From NCBI GenBank assembly GCA_001776545.1, contig MFBZ01000027.1:1-43563 (forward strand): a DNA stretch of 43,563 bases, read 5' to 3'. The position numbers and the translations under genes are program-made. Under the pieces are notes generated by a model. It was not told the DNA's origin and searched no databases. It worked only from the letters and a program-made list of their open reading frames with translations. The first letter of the stretch is position 1. Every line of letters starts with the position of its first letter. The stretch comes from Candidatus Curtissbacteria bacterium RIFCSPLOWO2_12_FULL_41_16 (lineage in GTDB: Bacteria; Patescibacteriota; Microgenomatia; Curtissbacterales; GWA2-41-24). Below are positions 17,770-26,049 of the stretch, one piece after another.

Positions 17770-19173
17770 ATGTTAAACGTCGAAGATCCTGAGCCCAGCC
17801 CTGTACCAGACGGTACAGGGCACAGTCGAAGGGTCCGCGTTCGTTACGCGCCTTCTCCAAGTGGCATTCCTCATATCGGCAACATCAGAACTGCCCTTTT
17901 TAACTTTCTTTTCGCCAAAAATCAAAAAGGCAAGTTCATTTTACGAATCGAGGACACCGATCAAAAAAGAATCGTCCCGGGCGCAATTGAAAAAATTAAA
18001 GAGAGCCTTTTAAGCTTAAATCTTAAGTTTGATGAAGTCTATCGCCAATCAGAAAGGACCATGATTTATTCCAAATACCTTAACCTCCTCAAAGATAAAG
18101 GCTTAGTTTACCAAGATGAAGGAGCTTGGCGATTTAAAGTAAAAAGTCAAACCGAAAAGATAGGCTGGAATGACTTTGTCCATGGCCCGGTCGCATTCTC
18201 GCCCGGTGTTATTGAAGATTTTATAATCATAAAGTCCGACGGTTTCCCGACTTACCATTTTGCCTCAGTTATTGATGATCATGACATGCGAATTACCCAT
18301 GTTATGCGTGGAGATGAATGGATTTCATCGACCCCCAAGCACCTGCTATTGTATAAAGCTTTCGGCTGGGAACCACCGACATTTGTTCATACCCCCCCAA
18401 TTTTAGGGCCAAACAAAAAGAAACTGTCAAAGCGTGAAGGCGCCCGTTCGGTCCTTGAATATATAAAAGACGGCTACTTGCCGGAAGCCATCATCAACTT
18501 CTTGGCACTTCTTGGCTGGTCGCCACCTCCCCCCAAACACCTCCGAGGCTTCGGCCGTGAGCTCAGCCGAAACGGTGGCCCGCTTCGACGCGACGCGAGC
18601 CGTATGGACTCCTCGGAGGTGAAAGTCAAGGAGGAAGAACTCTTTTCTCTTGACCAGTTGATTAAGCTCTTTTCTCTTGATCGCCTCAACAAAAATAGCC
18701 CCATTTTTAATATAGAAAAATTAAACTGGTTTAACAAAAAATATTTACAAAAATATTCACCCGAGATTTTGAGTGAAAAAACTAGAAATTTTTCAAAACG
18801 GGCAAGAACAATTAATGATCGACAACTGAGAGCAATCGTTACCCTTGTTAAGGACCGGCTGACGACACTCGCTGATTTTGATAAAATAGCTGCCATATTC
18901 TTCGAAAAAGGTAAAGAGAAACCGCCTCCTGAAGAAAAAATCGCGAATGCCAAAGAGGCCATTAAGTCAATTTCAACCTGGAACGATCGGTCAATCGAAA
19001 AAACGCTCGAATTGTGGATTTTAAAAAACAAACTCGATCCTGCTGATTTTAAAAATACCCTGCGTCTTGCGGTTTTTGCCCAACATTCCCCGCCGATTTA
19101 TCAAAGTATTGCGCTCTTGACCAAAAAAGAGGTTTTAAAGCGGATAGACGATGCCGTCAAAAAAAGTAAATAA
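17770..19173 (+). CDS. gltX: Glutamate-tRNA ligase with two in-frame palindromic-repeat insertions
   Basis: RVRYAPSPSGIPHIGNIRTALFNFLFAK; KKLSKREGARSV; inserts NVEDPEPSPVPDGTGHSRR and PPPKHLRGFGRELSRNGGPLRRDASRMDSSEV. Confidence 0.93.
   Translation: MLNVEDPEPSPVPDGTGHSRRVRVRYAPSPSGIPHIGNIRTALFNFLFAKNQKGKFILRIEDTDQKRIVPGAIEKIKESLLSLNLKFDEVYRQSERTMIYSKYLNLLKDKGLVYQDEGAWRFKVKSQTEKIGWNDFVHGPVAFSPGVIEDFIIIKSDGFPTYHFASVIDDHDMRITHVMRGDEWISSTPKHLLLYKAFGWEPPTFVHTPPILGPNKKKLSKREGARSVLEYIKDGYLPEAIINFLALLGWSPPPPKHLRGFGRELSRNGGPLRRDASRMDSSEVKVKEEELFSLDQLIKLFSLDRLNKNSPIFNIEKLNWFNKKYLQKYSPEILSEKTRNFSKRARTINDRQLRAIVTLVKDRLTTLADFDKIAAIFFEKGKEKPPPEEKIANAKEAIKSISTWNDRSIEKTLELWILKNKLDPADFKNTLRLAVFAQHSPPIYQSIALLTKKEVLKRIDDAVKKSK
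17779..17835 (+). repeat. Repeat family B copy in the gltX 5' end with nested perfect palindrome
   Basis: 57 nt GTCGAAGATCCTGAGC...AGTCGAAGGGTC containing CCCTGTACC-AGAC-GGTACAGGG (9-bp arms). Confidence 0.8.
18534..18621 (+). repeat. Palindromic repeat family A, copy inside gltX with nested palindrome
   Basis: ACACCTCCGAGG-[CTTCGGCCGTGAGCTCAGCCGAAACGG]-TGGCCCGCTTCGACGCGACGCGAG...ATGGACTCCTCGGAGGTG. Confidence 0.8.
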
Positions 19174-19885
19174 TCAGCAATTTTTGCCTAAAATTGTTCT
19201 TGCGGTTTTTGCCCATCCTGACGATGTTGATTTTGGGGCGGCAGGCAGTATTGCAAAATGGGTCAAAACGGGTGCCAAAATTTATTATCTGATAGCCACT
19301 CGTGGTTGTAAAGGGTCAACTGATCCCAAAATGAATTCTGAAAAATTGGCTAAAGTTCGCCAGAAAGAACAACAGGCTGCAGCCCGGGTCCTGGGTGTTG
19401 GCAAGGTTTACTTTTTGGGTCACACCGATGGCGAATTGGAGCCCGCTTTGCAATTAAAAGAGGAAATCGTCAGGTTTATTAGGGAAGTCAGGCCGGATAC
19501 TGTCCTTACTTTTGATCCCCTGATGCGCTACTCCCAGTCCCGTGGATTTGTTAATCACCCGGACCATATAGCAATCGGCGAGGCTACTTTAGCGGCTGTC
19601 TATCCTTTGGCTCGCGACAGATTGACATTTCCCGCTCACCAAAAGGCGGGTCTTGTTCCCCATAAAGTTAGAGAAATTTTGCTGACAAATTTCGATGAAC
19701 AAAATTTCTTTGTCGATATTACCAAGACCTTCGAAAAAAAATTGGCTGCTCTTAAATGCCATCGTAGTCAATATGACGATTTTGGTAAACTGGCCAAAAT
19801 GATGAGGAAGTGGGCGAGAGTTCTCGGGAAAAAAATTAAAGTTAGATATGCGGAGGGCTTCAAAAGAATCAGTATCGAATTTTAA
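19151..19885 (+). CDS. PIG-L (LmbE-like) deacetylase
   Basis: VLAVFAHPDDVDFGAAGSIAKW; VNHPDHIAIG. Confidence 0.9.
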   Translation: MPSKKVNNQQFLPKIVLAVFAHPDDVDFGAAGSIAKWVKTGAKIYYLIATRGCKGSTDPKMNSEKLAKVRQKEQQAAARVLGVGKVYFLGHTDGELEPALQLKEEIVRFIREVRPDTVLTFDPLMRYSQSRGFVNHPDHIAIGEATLAAVYPLARDRLTFPAHQKAGLVPHKVREILLTNFDEQNFFVDITKTFEKKLAALKCHRSQYDDFGKLAKMMRKWARVLGKKIKVRYAEGFKRISIEF

Positions 19886-21081
19886 TGTATCTTTTCAATT
19901 CCTTTTCCGATAGAAAAGAGGAAGTTGATCTTTCTCAAAAAATTGGCCTTTATGTCTGCGGCATCACTCCTTACGATACCACTCATCTTGGCCATGCCTT
20001 TACTTTTCTGGCCTATGACGTTCTTGTCAGGTACTTGAGATTTTTGCAAGCTGATGTCACTTACGTTCAAAATGTAACCGACATCGATGATGACATTTTA
20101 ATTAAAGCCAGATCATTGGGAATACCCTGGAAGATTTTAGGCGAGCGGGAAATTCAAAAACATCTCAAAAACATGGATGCCTTAAATGCCTTGCGCTCAG
20201 ATTTTTATCCAAAAGCGACCGAGCATATCACCGCCATGATTCGTATCATTGAAGTTTTAATTAAAAAGGGTTTGGCTTATGTAAAAAATGGTAATGTCTT
20301 AGGCCCGCGGTCCAGAGAACAAAGACCGCATGGCTCTGTATATTTTGAGGTTAAAAAAGACAAAAACTTCGGCAAACTTTCTAAGCTTGGTTACCGGGCC
20401 CAACTTGAAATTGCCAATGATCGGGGTAATTTTCCGCTTGACCCCGATAAACGTGACCCTCTGGATTTTATTCTTTGGCAAAAAAACAAGCCCGGGGAGC
20501 CGTCCTGGAGTTCCCCGTGGGGTAATGGCAGGCCGGGTTGGCATATCGAATGCTCTAGCATGAGCATGAAATATCTGGGACCGACAATTACCGTCCATGG
20601 TGGGGGAGAGGATTTAATTTTTCCGCACCATGAGGCCGAAATTGCCCAAAGTGAAACAGCAACTGGCAAAAAATTTGTCAAAATTTGGATGCATACCGGC
20701 ATGGTTTATTCTGACGGCAAGAAAATGAGTAAATCTCTGGGGAATATGATATTTGTAAATGACCTCCTTAAAAAATACTCGCCGAATGTAATTAGATTTT
20801 ATTTGCTTCTCCATCACTATCGCCTGGCTTGGAATTACGACGAGAAAGATTTACAAGAAGCAGAAAAGAAAATCATAATTTTGGAAAAGGTGGCGCAATC
20901 ACAGGCACAACTAGACGTAACAAAAGTCCAAAAATTACTGCCTGCCTTTTTTAAAGCCTTAGACGATAATCTGGATATTCCCCGGGCAATAAAAATTCTT
21001 ATCAATCTTACCAAATCAAAAACTCCCGGGTCGGGCGAACTGATCTTTCAGTGCGGCCGGATTCTAGGGCTAGCCCTTTAA
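19885..21081 (+). CDS. cysS: Cysteine-tRNA ligase (in-frame insertion near residue 140)
   Basis: LYVCGITPYDTTHLGHAFTFLAYDVL; GRPGWHIECSSMSMKYLG; KKMSKSLGN. Confidence 0.93.
   Translation: MYLFNSFSDRKEEVDLSQKIGLYVCGITPYDTTHLGHAFTFLAYDVLVRYLRFLQADVTYVQNVTDIDDDILIKARSLGIPWKILGEREIQKHLKNMDALNALRSDFYPKATEHITAMIRIIEVLIKKGLAYVKNGNVLGPRSREQRPHGSVYFEVKKDKNFGKLSKLGYRAQLEIANDRGNFPLDPDKRDPLDFILWQKNKPGEPSWSSPWGNGRPGWHIECSSMSMKYLGPTITVHGGGEDLIFPHHEAEIAQSETATGKKFVKIWMHTGMVYSDGKKMSKSLGNMIFVNDLLKKYSPNVIRFYLLLHHYRLAWNYDEKDLQEAEKKIIILEKVAQSQAQLDVTKVQKLLPAFFKALDDNLDIPRAIKILINLTKSKTPGSGELIFQCGRILGLAL
20307..20329 (+). repeat. In-frame inverted repeat insertion in cysS
   Basis: GCGGTC-CAGAGAACAAA-GACCGC, coding for part of LGPRSREQRPH. 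Confidence 0.6.
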
Positions 21082-21122
21082 ATTAAAAGCCCTTTTTTGG
21101 GAAATGTTGATATACTAAAATT

Positions 21123-21572
21123 ATGAAAGACAACGGCTTTATTCTACCGTTTGTAGTTTTATGTCTTGTCATAGGCATGATTATTTTCTATCTAATTCCC
21201 AAAGACTCGATTACACCCAATGATAAGACCCAAAAAACGGCAAGATTAATTCCCCGATATTTAAATACCGAATCCTGGTCAGTAACCGACGATAAAACAT
21301 TTTGTGTTTTAAATATTGCCGATTGTACTAGTCCTTCTTCAAAAATAAAATTTTCAACAGCGGATTCCTGGAGTTCCATATACATGTTTTATCGTAACAA
21401 TATGAAAGATTATGACTGGCAGACAAAAAGTACAGTTATCACATCTGTTCCAACCACTATCATCTTTACCAATGGATCAAATTGTCAAGCTGTCTTAAAA
21501 GAAAGTACTGGTTTATTTGACAAACAACAGGAAAATTTAAAAGATTATCTCTTTTCGATAACTTGCCGATAA
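21123..21572 (+). CDS. Hypothetical secreted/membrane-anchored protein
   Basis: 149-aa ORF, N-terminal hydrophobic segment; TATACT 6 nt before ATG. Confidence 0.6.
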   Translation: MKDNGFILPFVVLCLVIGMIIFYLIPKDSITPNDKTQKTARLIPRYLNTESWSVTDDKTFCVLNIADCTSPSSKIKFSTADSWSSIYMFYRNNMKDYDWQTKSTVITSVPTTIIFTNGSNCQAVLKESTGLFDKQQENLKDYLFSITCR

Positions 21573-21760
21573 ATCTATTCACTGCAGTTTATAAGCCCAT
21601 AATTGCTTTATTGCTTTTGTTATAATAATGTGCTATTATATTAAAAGCTTAAGTTAGAAGCGATATTTGAGTTTTTCGATACTTCAAGGAATTAATTTTC
21701 CCCCATATCCCTAAACTTCTTAATTCAAATCTCATTTAGGTTACAAGAAAGGAGGAATTA

Positions 21761-22066
21761 ATGGCAAAAAGACTATTCGTTGGAAGTCTTCCATACAGTG
21801 CTACAAGTGCTCAACTGGAAGAACTGTTTTCTCAAGCAGGAAAAATTACAAGTCTGAATCTAATTACAGACAAATATTCTGGTCAGAGTAAAGGTTTTGC
21901 TTTTGTGGAATTTACCACGGACGCAGAAGCCAATGAGGCTATCAAAAAATTTAATAATTTTGAATTAGACGGTCGAAAGATAGTTGTTAACGAAGCGCGT
22001 CCTCAAGAAGACCGGGCAAGCAGGCCAACTTTTGGAAGCAATTCCAACAGATCCAGAACCTGGTAA
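21761..22066 (+). CDS. RRM-domain RNA-binding protein
   Basis: KRLFVGSLPYSATSAQLEELFSQAGKI (RNP2), SKGFAFVEF (RNP1); SD AAGGAGG. Confidence 0.92.
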   Translation: MAKRLFVGSLPYSATSAQLEELFSQAGKITSLNLITDKYSGQSKGFAFVEFTTDAEANEAIKKFNNFELDGRKIVVNEARPQEDRASRPTFGSNSNRSRTW

Positions 22067-22082
22067 AAAAGAAACAAAATCA

Positions 22083-22349
22083 ATGAGCCAAGCTCAAGCA
22101 TTTTCGGTTTGTATCCGATGCGGCAAAACACGAATTTTCATGACAAGATGGAAAGATCGTGGTGAAAGCGGCAAGGGAACTGTAGTAACTCACGAGGAGT
22201 CAAGATGCCCTGATCGCCAGTGTCAAAAGATTGTTGACGAAAAGTTCCAAGAGATGAAAGACCGCAGGACGCAGGCAGAGGAGCGTAAAAAAGCAGTTGT
22301 TCTCGAAAGATCCCTCGCCAAAAAAGCAAAACTACCAATAACCCCCTAG
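22083..22349 (+). CDS. Small zinc-ribbon-like protein downstream of RRM gene
   Basis: MSQAQAFSVCIRCGKTRIF...SRCPDRQCQKIVDEKFQ; CxxC and CxxxxC pairs. Confidence 0.65.
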   Translation: MSQAQAFSVCIRCGKTRIFMTRWKDRGESGKGTVVTHEESRCPDRQCQKIVDEKFQEMKDRRTQAEERKKAVVLERSLAKKAKLPITP

Positions 22350-22675
22350 ACGAGCCCATTAACGGAATTAGTCTACCACAGTGTTTCTTAGTTAACTAGA
22401 TTTTGTGGTTTACCTCTTAAGAATTCTCGTTAACCCTTGCCTCTTCGGTAATGTAGGCTAATGGTGGGTAAATAATGCACAAATGCTTTGTAAACTGGCA
22501 TTCTTGACTTTTGGATTTAACCGGCCGGTGGTGTCCTTAATAATAGTTGTGTCGGCCGTGAACAATTTATCTGACCGCGCATAAATTACAAATTGTCAAG
22601 TCGTTGCTTAATTAAAGGTTACCTTTTCCCCAATCTTGTTTTTAAGAAAAGGCATGTCTATTATAGTTAAAGTAT

Positions 22676-22948
22676 ATGATTGACAATGACGTTAAAAAAA
22701 TAGCTAAAGTCGTAAAAAGCGAAATAGCGAAAGCACTTGTACCAGTTCACAAAAAGCTGGACGCACACACCGCTAAGCTGGACGCACACACCGCTAAGCT
22801 GGATAACCACACGGCTGCGCTTATGGGGATAGAGGCTACGTTAGAAGGTTATGCAGATATGTACAAAGTGAACAAGGACGATAATAAAAAGTTAAAAAAA
22901 CGAATTGACACTATAGAAGAACATTTAGGACTTGTTCCTCAAGAATAA
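22676..22948 (+). CDS. Small coiled-coil protein with heptad repeats
   Basis: LDAHTAKLDAHTAKLDNHTA from a 21-nt direct repeat. Confidence 0.55.
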   Translation: MIDNDVKKIAKVVKSEIAKALVPVHKKLDAHTAKLDAHTAKLDNHTAALMGIEATLEGYADMYKVNKDDNKKLKKRIDTIEEHLGLVPQE

Positions 22949-23011
22949 TCTCCCACATAGAATTTTTCCCTTAAAAACAGAGCTGAGCAGGCTGGTGCGG
23001 GTCCATTCTGT

Positions 23012-23038
23012 CGTTATGCTCCCATGCTGGGCATAACG
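23012..23038. repeat. Hairpin CGTTATGC...GCATAACG
   Basis: 8-bp perfect arms, 11-nt loop. Confidence 0.6.
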
Positions 23039-23075
23039 GTTTCGAATCTTACGATCATATAATCACGCTAAGGCA

Positions 23076-23155
23076 TTGTCTCACTCCAAGGCTAAATGTT
23101 TACACTGAGCGGAGTCGAAGTGAGACAAACGAGACACATAAAAAAGGGGTGTCTC
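23076..23155. repeat. Two consecutive inverted repeats upstream of the Fic-MerR gene
   Basis: TTGTCTCACT (23076-23085) / AGTGAGACAA (23119-23128); GAGACAC (23131-23137) / GTGTCTC (23149-23155); includes a family B-like GAGCGGAGTCGAAG. Confidence 0.65.
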
Positions 23156-23167
23156 AAAAACAACCTC

Positions 23168-23197
23168 TTGACAAACCATAAAGCATTGCTTTATACT
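23168..23197 (+). promoter_or_regulatory. Sigma70-type promoter with MerR-style operator in the spacer
   Basis: TTGACA (23168-23173), 18-nt spacer, TATACT (23192-23197); perfect 17-bp palindrome ATAAAGCATTGCTTTAT at 23178-23194. Confidence 0.75.
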
Positions 23198-23203
23198 TAA
23201 TGT

Positions 23204-24232
23204 ATGGATAAAATATTTACTAGGCTCACTGATAAAAAGCAAAAACTTGATAGGTACCAACCGCTCCCTGATGAACTGGTTAAAAACCTTGAAGAATGGT
23301 TAAAGGTAGAACTTACTTATTCCTCTAATGCTATTGAAGGCAACACCCTTTCGCGTATTGAAACCGCGGAGGTTATTGAGAGAGGGGTTGCAGCAGTCAT
23401 CAGCGGCAAACCATTAAAAGACCAACTGGAAGCCATTAACCATGCCAAAGCAATTGAATTTATCAAAGAGTTGGCAAAAAAAAGAAATGGTCATCAGTTC
23501 ATCACAGAGCAGGACATTTTGAATATCCATAAAATTATCCTAAGTGGTATCCAAGATGATTGGGCAGGCAAATACCGCAGGACAGAAGTATTCATTAGAG
23601 GTTCAGACGTCCAATTTCCAAGCCCCAAAGCAGTTCCTCTCGCGATGAAAGAATTTATAGATTGGCTTACATCAAGACAGGAAGAGCATCCGGTAAAAAT
23701 TGCCGCCGATGCCCATTTTAAATTTGTTAGCATTCACCCTTTTGTAGACTGCAACGGTAGAACTACCCGTCTTTTAATGAACCTGATTCTTATTTTAAAT
23801 GGTTATCAGATGGCCGTTATACGCAATGAGGACAGGACAACATATCTTAATTCATTTGAAACTGCCCGCAAAAAAGACGATATGCAGCCTTTTTACAATT
23901 TGGTCTACACTGCCGTGGAAAGATCTTTAGATATTTATCTAGATGTACTTGCGGGCAAGCAACCTGATTTAAAAGCTTTTTCTTCTGAAGGCAAAAATAC
24001 TGTAATTGAAAAGTCGAGACTAAAAATTGGAGAACTAGCTAAAGCAACTGGCGAAACGATCCATACGTTGCGTTATTGGACCAAAGAAGGGCTTTTAATC
24101 GTCGCCGAATACTCTTCAGGAGGTTACCAATTATATGACAAAGAAATGGTAGGAATTGTCAAGAAGATAAGGCAGTTGCAGGAAAAAGAAAGGCGGACGC
24201 TTACCGAGATAAAGAAATTGCTTAAGGCATAA
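23204..24232 (+). CDS. Fic family protein with C-terminal MerR-type HTH domain
   Basis: SSNAIEGN inhibitory motif, HPFVDCNGRTTRLLMN Fic core, then KIGELAKATGETIHTLRYWTKEGLL MerR HTH. Confidence 0.9.
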   Translation: MDKIFTRLTDKKQKLDRYQPLPDELVKNLEEWLKVELTYSSNAIEGNTLSRIETAEVIERGVAAVISGKPLKDQLEAINHAKAIEFIKELAKKRNGHQFITEQDILNIHKIILSGIQDDWAGKYRRTEVFIRGSDVQFPSPKAVPLAMKEFIDWLTSRQEEHPVKIAADAHFKFVSIHPFVDCNGRTTRLLMNLILILNGYQMAVIRNEDRTTYLNSFETARKKDDMQPFYNLVYTAVERSLDIYLDVLAGKQPDLKAFSSEGKNTVIEKSRLKIGELAKATGETIHTLRYWTKEGLLIVAEYSSGGYQLYDKEMVGIVKKIRQLQEKERRTLTEIKKLLKA

Positions 24233-24314
24233 ACATTTATCTCATCTATATGTTATATAAACAATGGTTAGTGGATACTAAAAACTTACCCTAGATAATT
24301 CTCAAAAAGTGACT

Positions 24315-24344
24315 TTTGTACTAATTTGTACTATTATGTACAAG
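24315..24344 (+). promoter_or_regulatory. Three 10-bp-phased TNTGTACNA repeats upstream of phd-like antitoxin
   Basis: TTTGTACTAA TTTGTACTAT TATGTACAAG followed by SD AAGGAGGTGA. Confidence 0.55.
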
Positions 24345-24367
24345 TATCATAAGGAGGTGAACATTCT

Positions 24368-24664
24368 ATGACACAAACAATGAAAGCATCAGAAGTAAGG
24401 GCGCAGTGGAGCCAACTTTTAAACAAAGTATTTCGCGACAAAACCAGAGTAGTTGTTGAAAAAAGCGGTATTCCGGTAGCTGCTGTAATTTCTGCCGAAG
24501 ACTTACAAAGGTTTACCCAGATGGAAGAACAGCGAGATAAACGTTTCAAAGCTCTTGATAAAATGCGTGAGGCATTTAAGGATGTTCCTTCTGAAGAAAT
24601 TGACCGTGAAGTCAAAAGAGCAATATCTCAAGTACGAGCAGAAAATAGAGCGAAAGGTAACTAA
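24368..24664 (+). CDS. Phd/YefM family antitoxin
   Basis: MKASEVRAQWSQLLNKVFRDKTRVVVEKSGIPVAAVISAEDLQRF. Confidence 0.85.
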   Translation: MTQTMKASEVRAQWSQLLNKVFRDKTRVVVEKSGIPVAAVISAEDLQRFTQMEEQRDKRFKALDKMREAFKDVPSEEIDREVKRAISQVRAENRAKGN

Positions 24665-24715
24665 AATAAGCAGAGCATATCTAGCGAATAAGCATAGCTT
24701 TTCTATGAATAAAAA

Positions 24716-25123
24716 GTGATTTCGGCAGTTTTGGACACAAACGTTTTGGCATCTGGTACAATTAGCGCGGCAAATGCTCCGGGTCAAATACTAGACGCTT
24801 GGCACGCACGCAGATTTGAACTTGTAACTTCCGCACACATCATTGACGAACTTTTACAAACATTTCAAAAACCTTATTTTAAAAATCATCTAACCAACCA
24901 GGCAGTTATCAACTTCATCGATTTACTAAAAAACGAAGCATTTATAACTCCTATAACTGTTCAAGTTCAAGGTGTTGCTACACAACCGGGAGATGATTGG
25001 ATAGTTGCCACCGCTTTAAGCGCAAAAGCCGATTATTTAGTAACCGGAGACATGCCACTACTTAATAAAATAGGAAACTCATATCAAAGAAGTAACTCTT
25101 ACTACTCCAAGCGATTTTCTTAA
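24716..25123 (+). CDS. PIN-domain toxin
   Basis: VLDTNVLASG; DDWIVATALSAKADYLVTGDMPLL. Confidence 0.88.
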   Translation: MISAVLDTNVLASGTISAANAPGQILDAWHARRFELVTSAHIIDELLQTFQKPYFKNHLTNQAVINFIDLLKNEAFITPITVQVQGVATQPGDDWIVATALSAKADYLVTGDMPLLNKIGNSYQRSNSYYSKRFS

Positions 25124-25491
25124 AATACTTCAATAAGCAAGTAGAATCACCTACTTCGTCCCAAAACTTCTACGGGTGATGCAGTTAACTCTTAACTTGC
25201 TTTCTCCTGTGATTATCGGTATGTGTGTTGTGTTGAATGCAATCACCCGACAAATCCCCGGACCCTGAAATCGAATTCTGTCTGCATGGCGTGGATCCAT
25301 ATGTGGCGTTGGACTGTGGATCGTGTGGTGATTATATTGTCAGAATAACCCGTATATGGAGCCACATAGACACTTTTTAAGACCTGTGTGGATCGTTTTT
25401 GGACGTGGATGGGTGTGGGTGTGGATTTAAAAACTAAACGGGTGTTTTTTAGGAGTGAACAGAACGAATCGAAGGGCTGGAAGTAGTTGAT

Positions 25492-25531
25492 GATCCTTCG
25501 ACTTCGCTCATGATGGTGAGCTTGCCGAACC
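25492..25531. repeat. Repeat family B-like intergenic copy
   Basis: GATCCTTCGACTTCGCTCATGATGGTGAGCTTGCCGAACC; same TTCGACTTCGCTCA core. Confidence 0.55.
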
Positions 25532-25713
25532 ATTTCCGAACTGCTGATTGGGCAAAAATTGTTAAGTATCCAGAGTTGGTTTGGAAAAAAGTCGGTACAG
25601 TTTTTGCAGGATTAGTTTAGATTTATTTCGATTCTATCATCAACAAACATCAACAAATTCTCCATTTGAGATTTAATTCAAGCTTGCCACTGCTGGACCA
25701 TGTTGGAGACCTG

Positions 25714-26049
25714 TTATCCAAGTAAGAACAGCAAACGCACACTTTCTAAAATTGATTTAGTTTTAGTAGAAGTTAGTTGACCAGCGGTTTTTTTGATAAT
25801 TGAAGAGTTAGCAGTAAATAATTTGTTTGGTCTTACATAGCTTACAACCGGCAAACTGCCTTTTGTGAAATCATCCGTCCTAATTTGAATTGCGTGCTTA
25901 CTTGTATAAGGTCTTGATGTAATTTGGCACAAAATAAGATCATCGAGTTCAACCTTTGCTAAAATTAGTGCTGGTCTTACCTTTTGGCCCTGCAAATTGG
26001 AGAATGGGAACAAAACTAGGACAACCTCACCTATTGCAAACTTGCCCAT
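25714..26049 (-). CDS. MazF/PemK-type toxin
   Basis: GEVVLVLFPFSNLQGQKVRPALILA...DLILCQITSRPY. Confidence 0.88.
   Translation of the reverse strand: MGKFAIGEVVLVLFPFSNLQGQKVRPALILAKVELDDLILCQITSRPYTSKHAIQIRTDDFTKGSLPVVSYVRPNKLFTANSSIIKKTAGQLTSTKTKSILESVRLLFLLG

Noticed and set aside
18474-19031. 185-aa antisense ORF (minus) inside gltX
   Set aside because: Fully opposite a conserved gene; composition is the mirror of GltX codons and no recognisable domain.
22741-22812. 21-nt direct repeats as a CRISPR-like array
   Set aside because: In-frame heptad repeats (LDAHTAK) of a coiled-coil protein with no spacers.
22981-23070. tRNA-like segment with GAGCAGGCTGGTG and GGTTTCGAATC
   Set aside because: No acceptor stem pairing and an overlong hairpin in place of the anticodon arm; better explained as a palindromic repeat.
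25243-25533. 96-aa minus ORF MVRQAHHHERSRRIINY...
   Set aside because: N-terminus is the translated family B repeat; the remainder lies in the GTGGAT-repeat non-coding stretch with no domain similarity.
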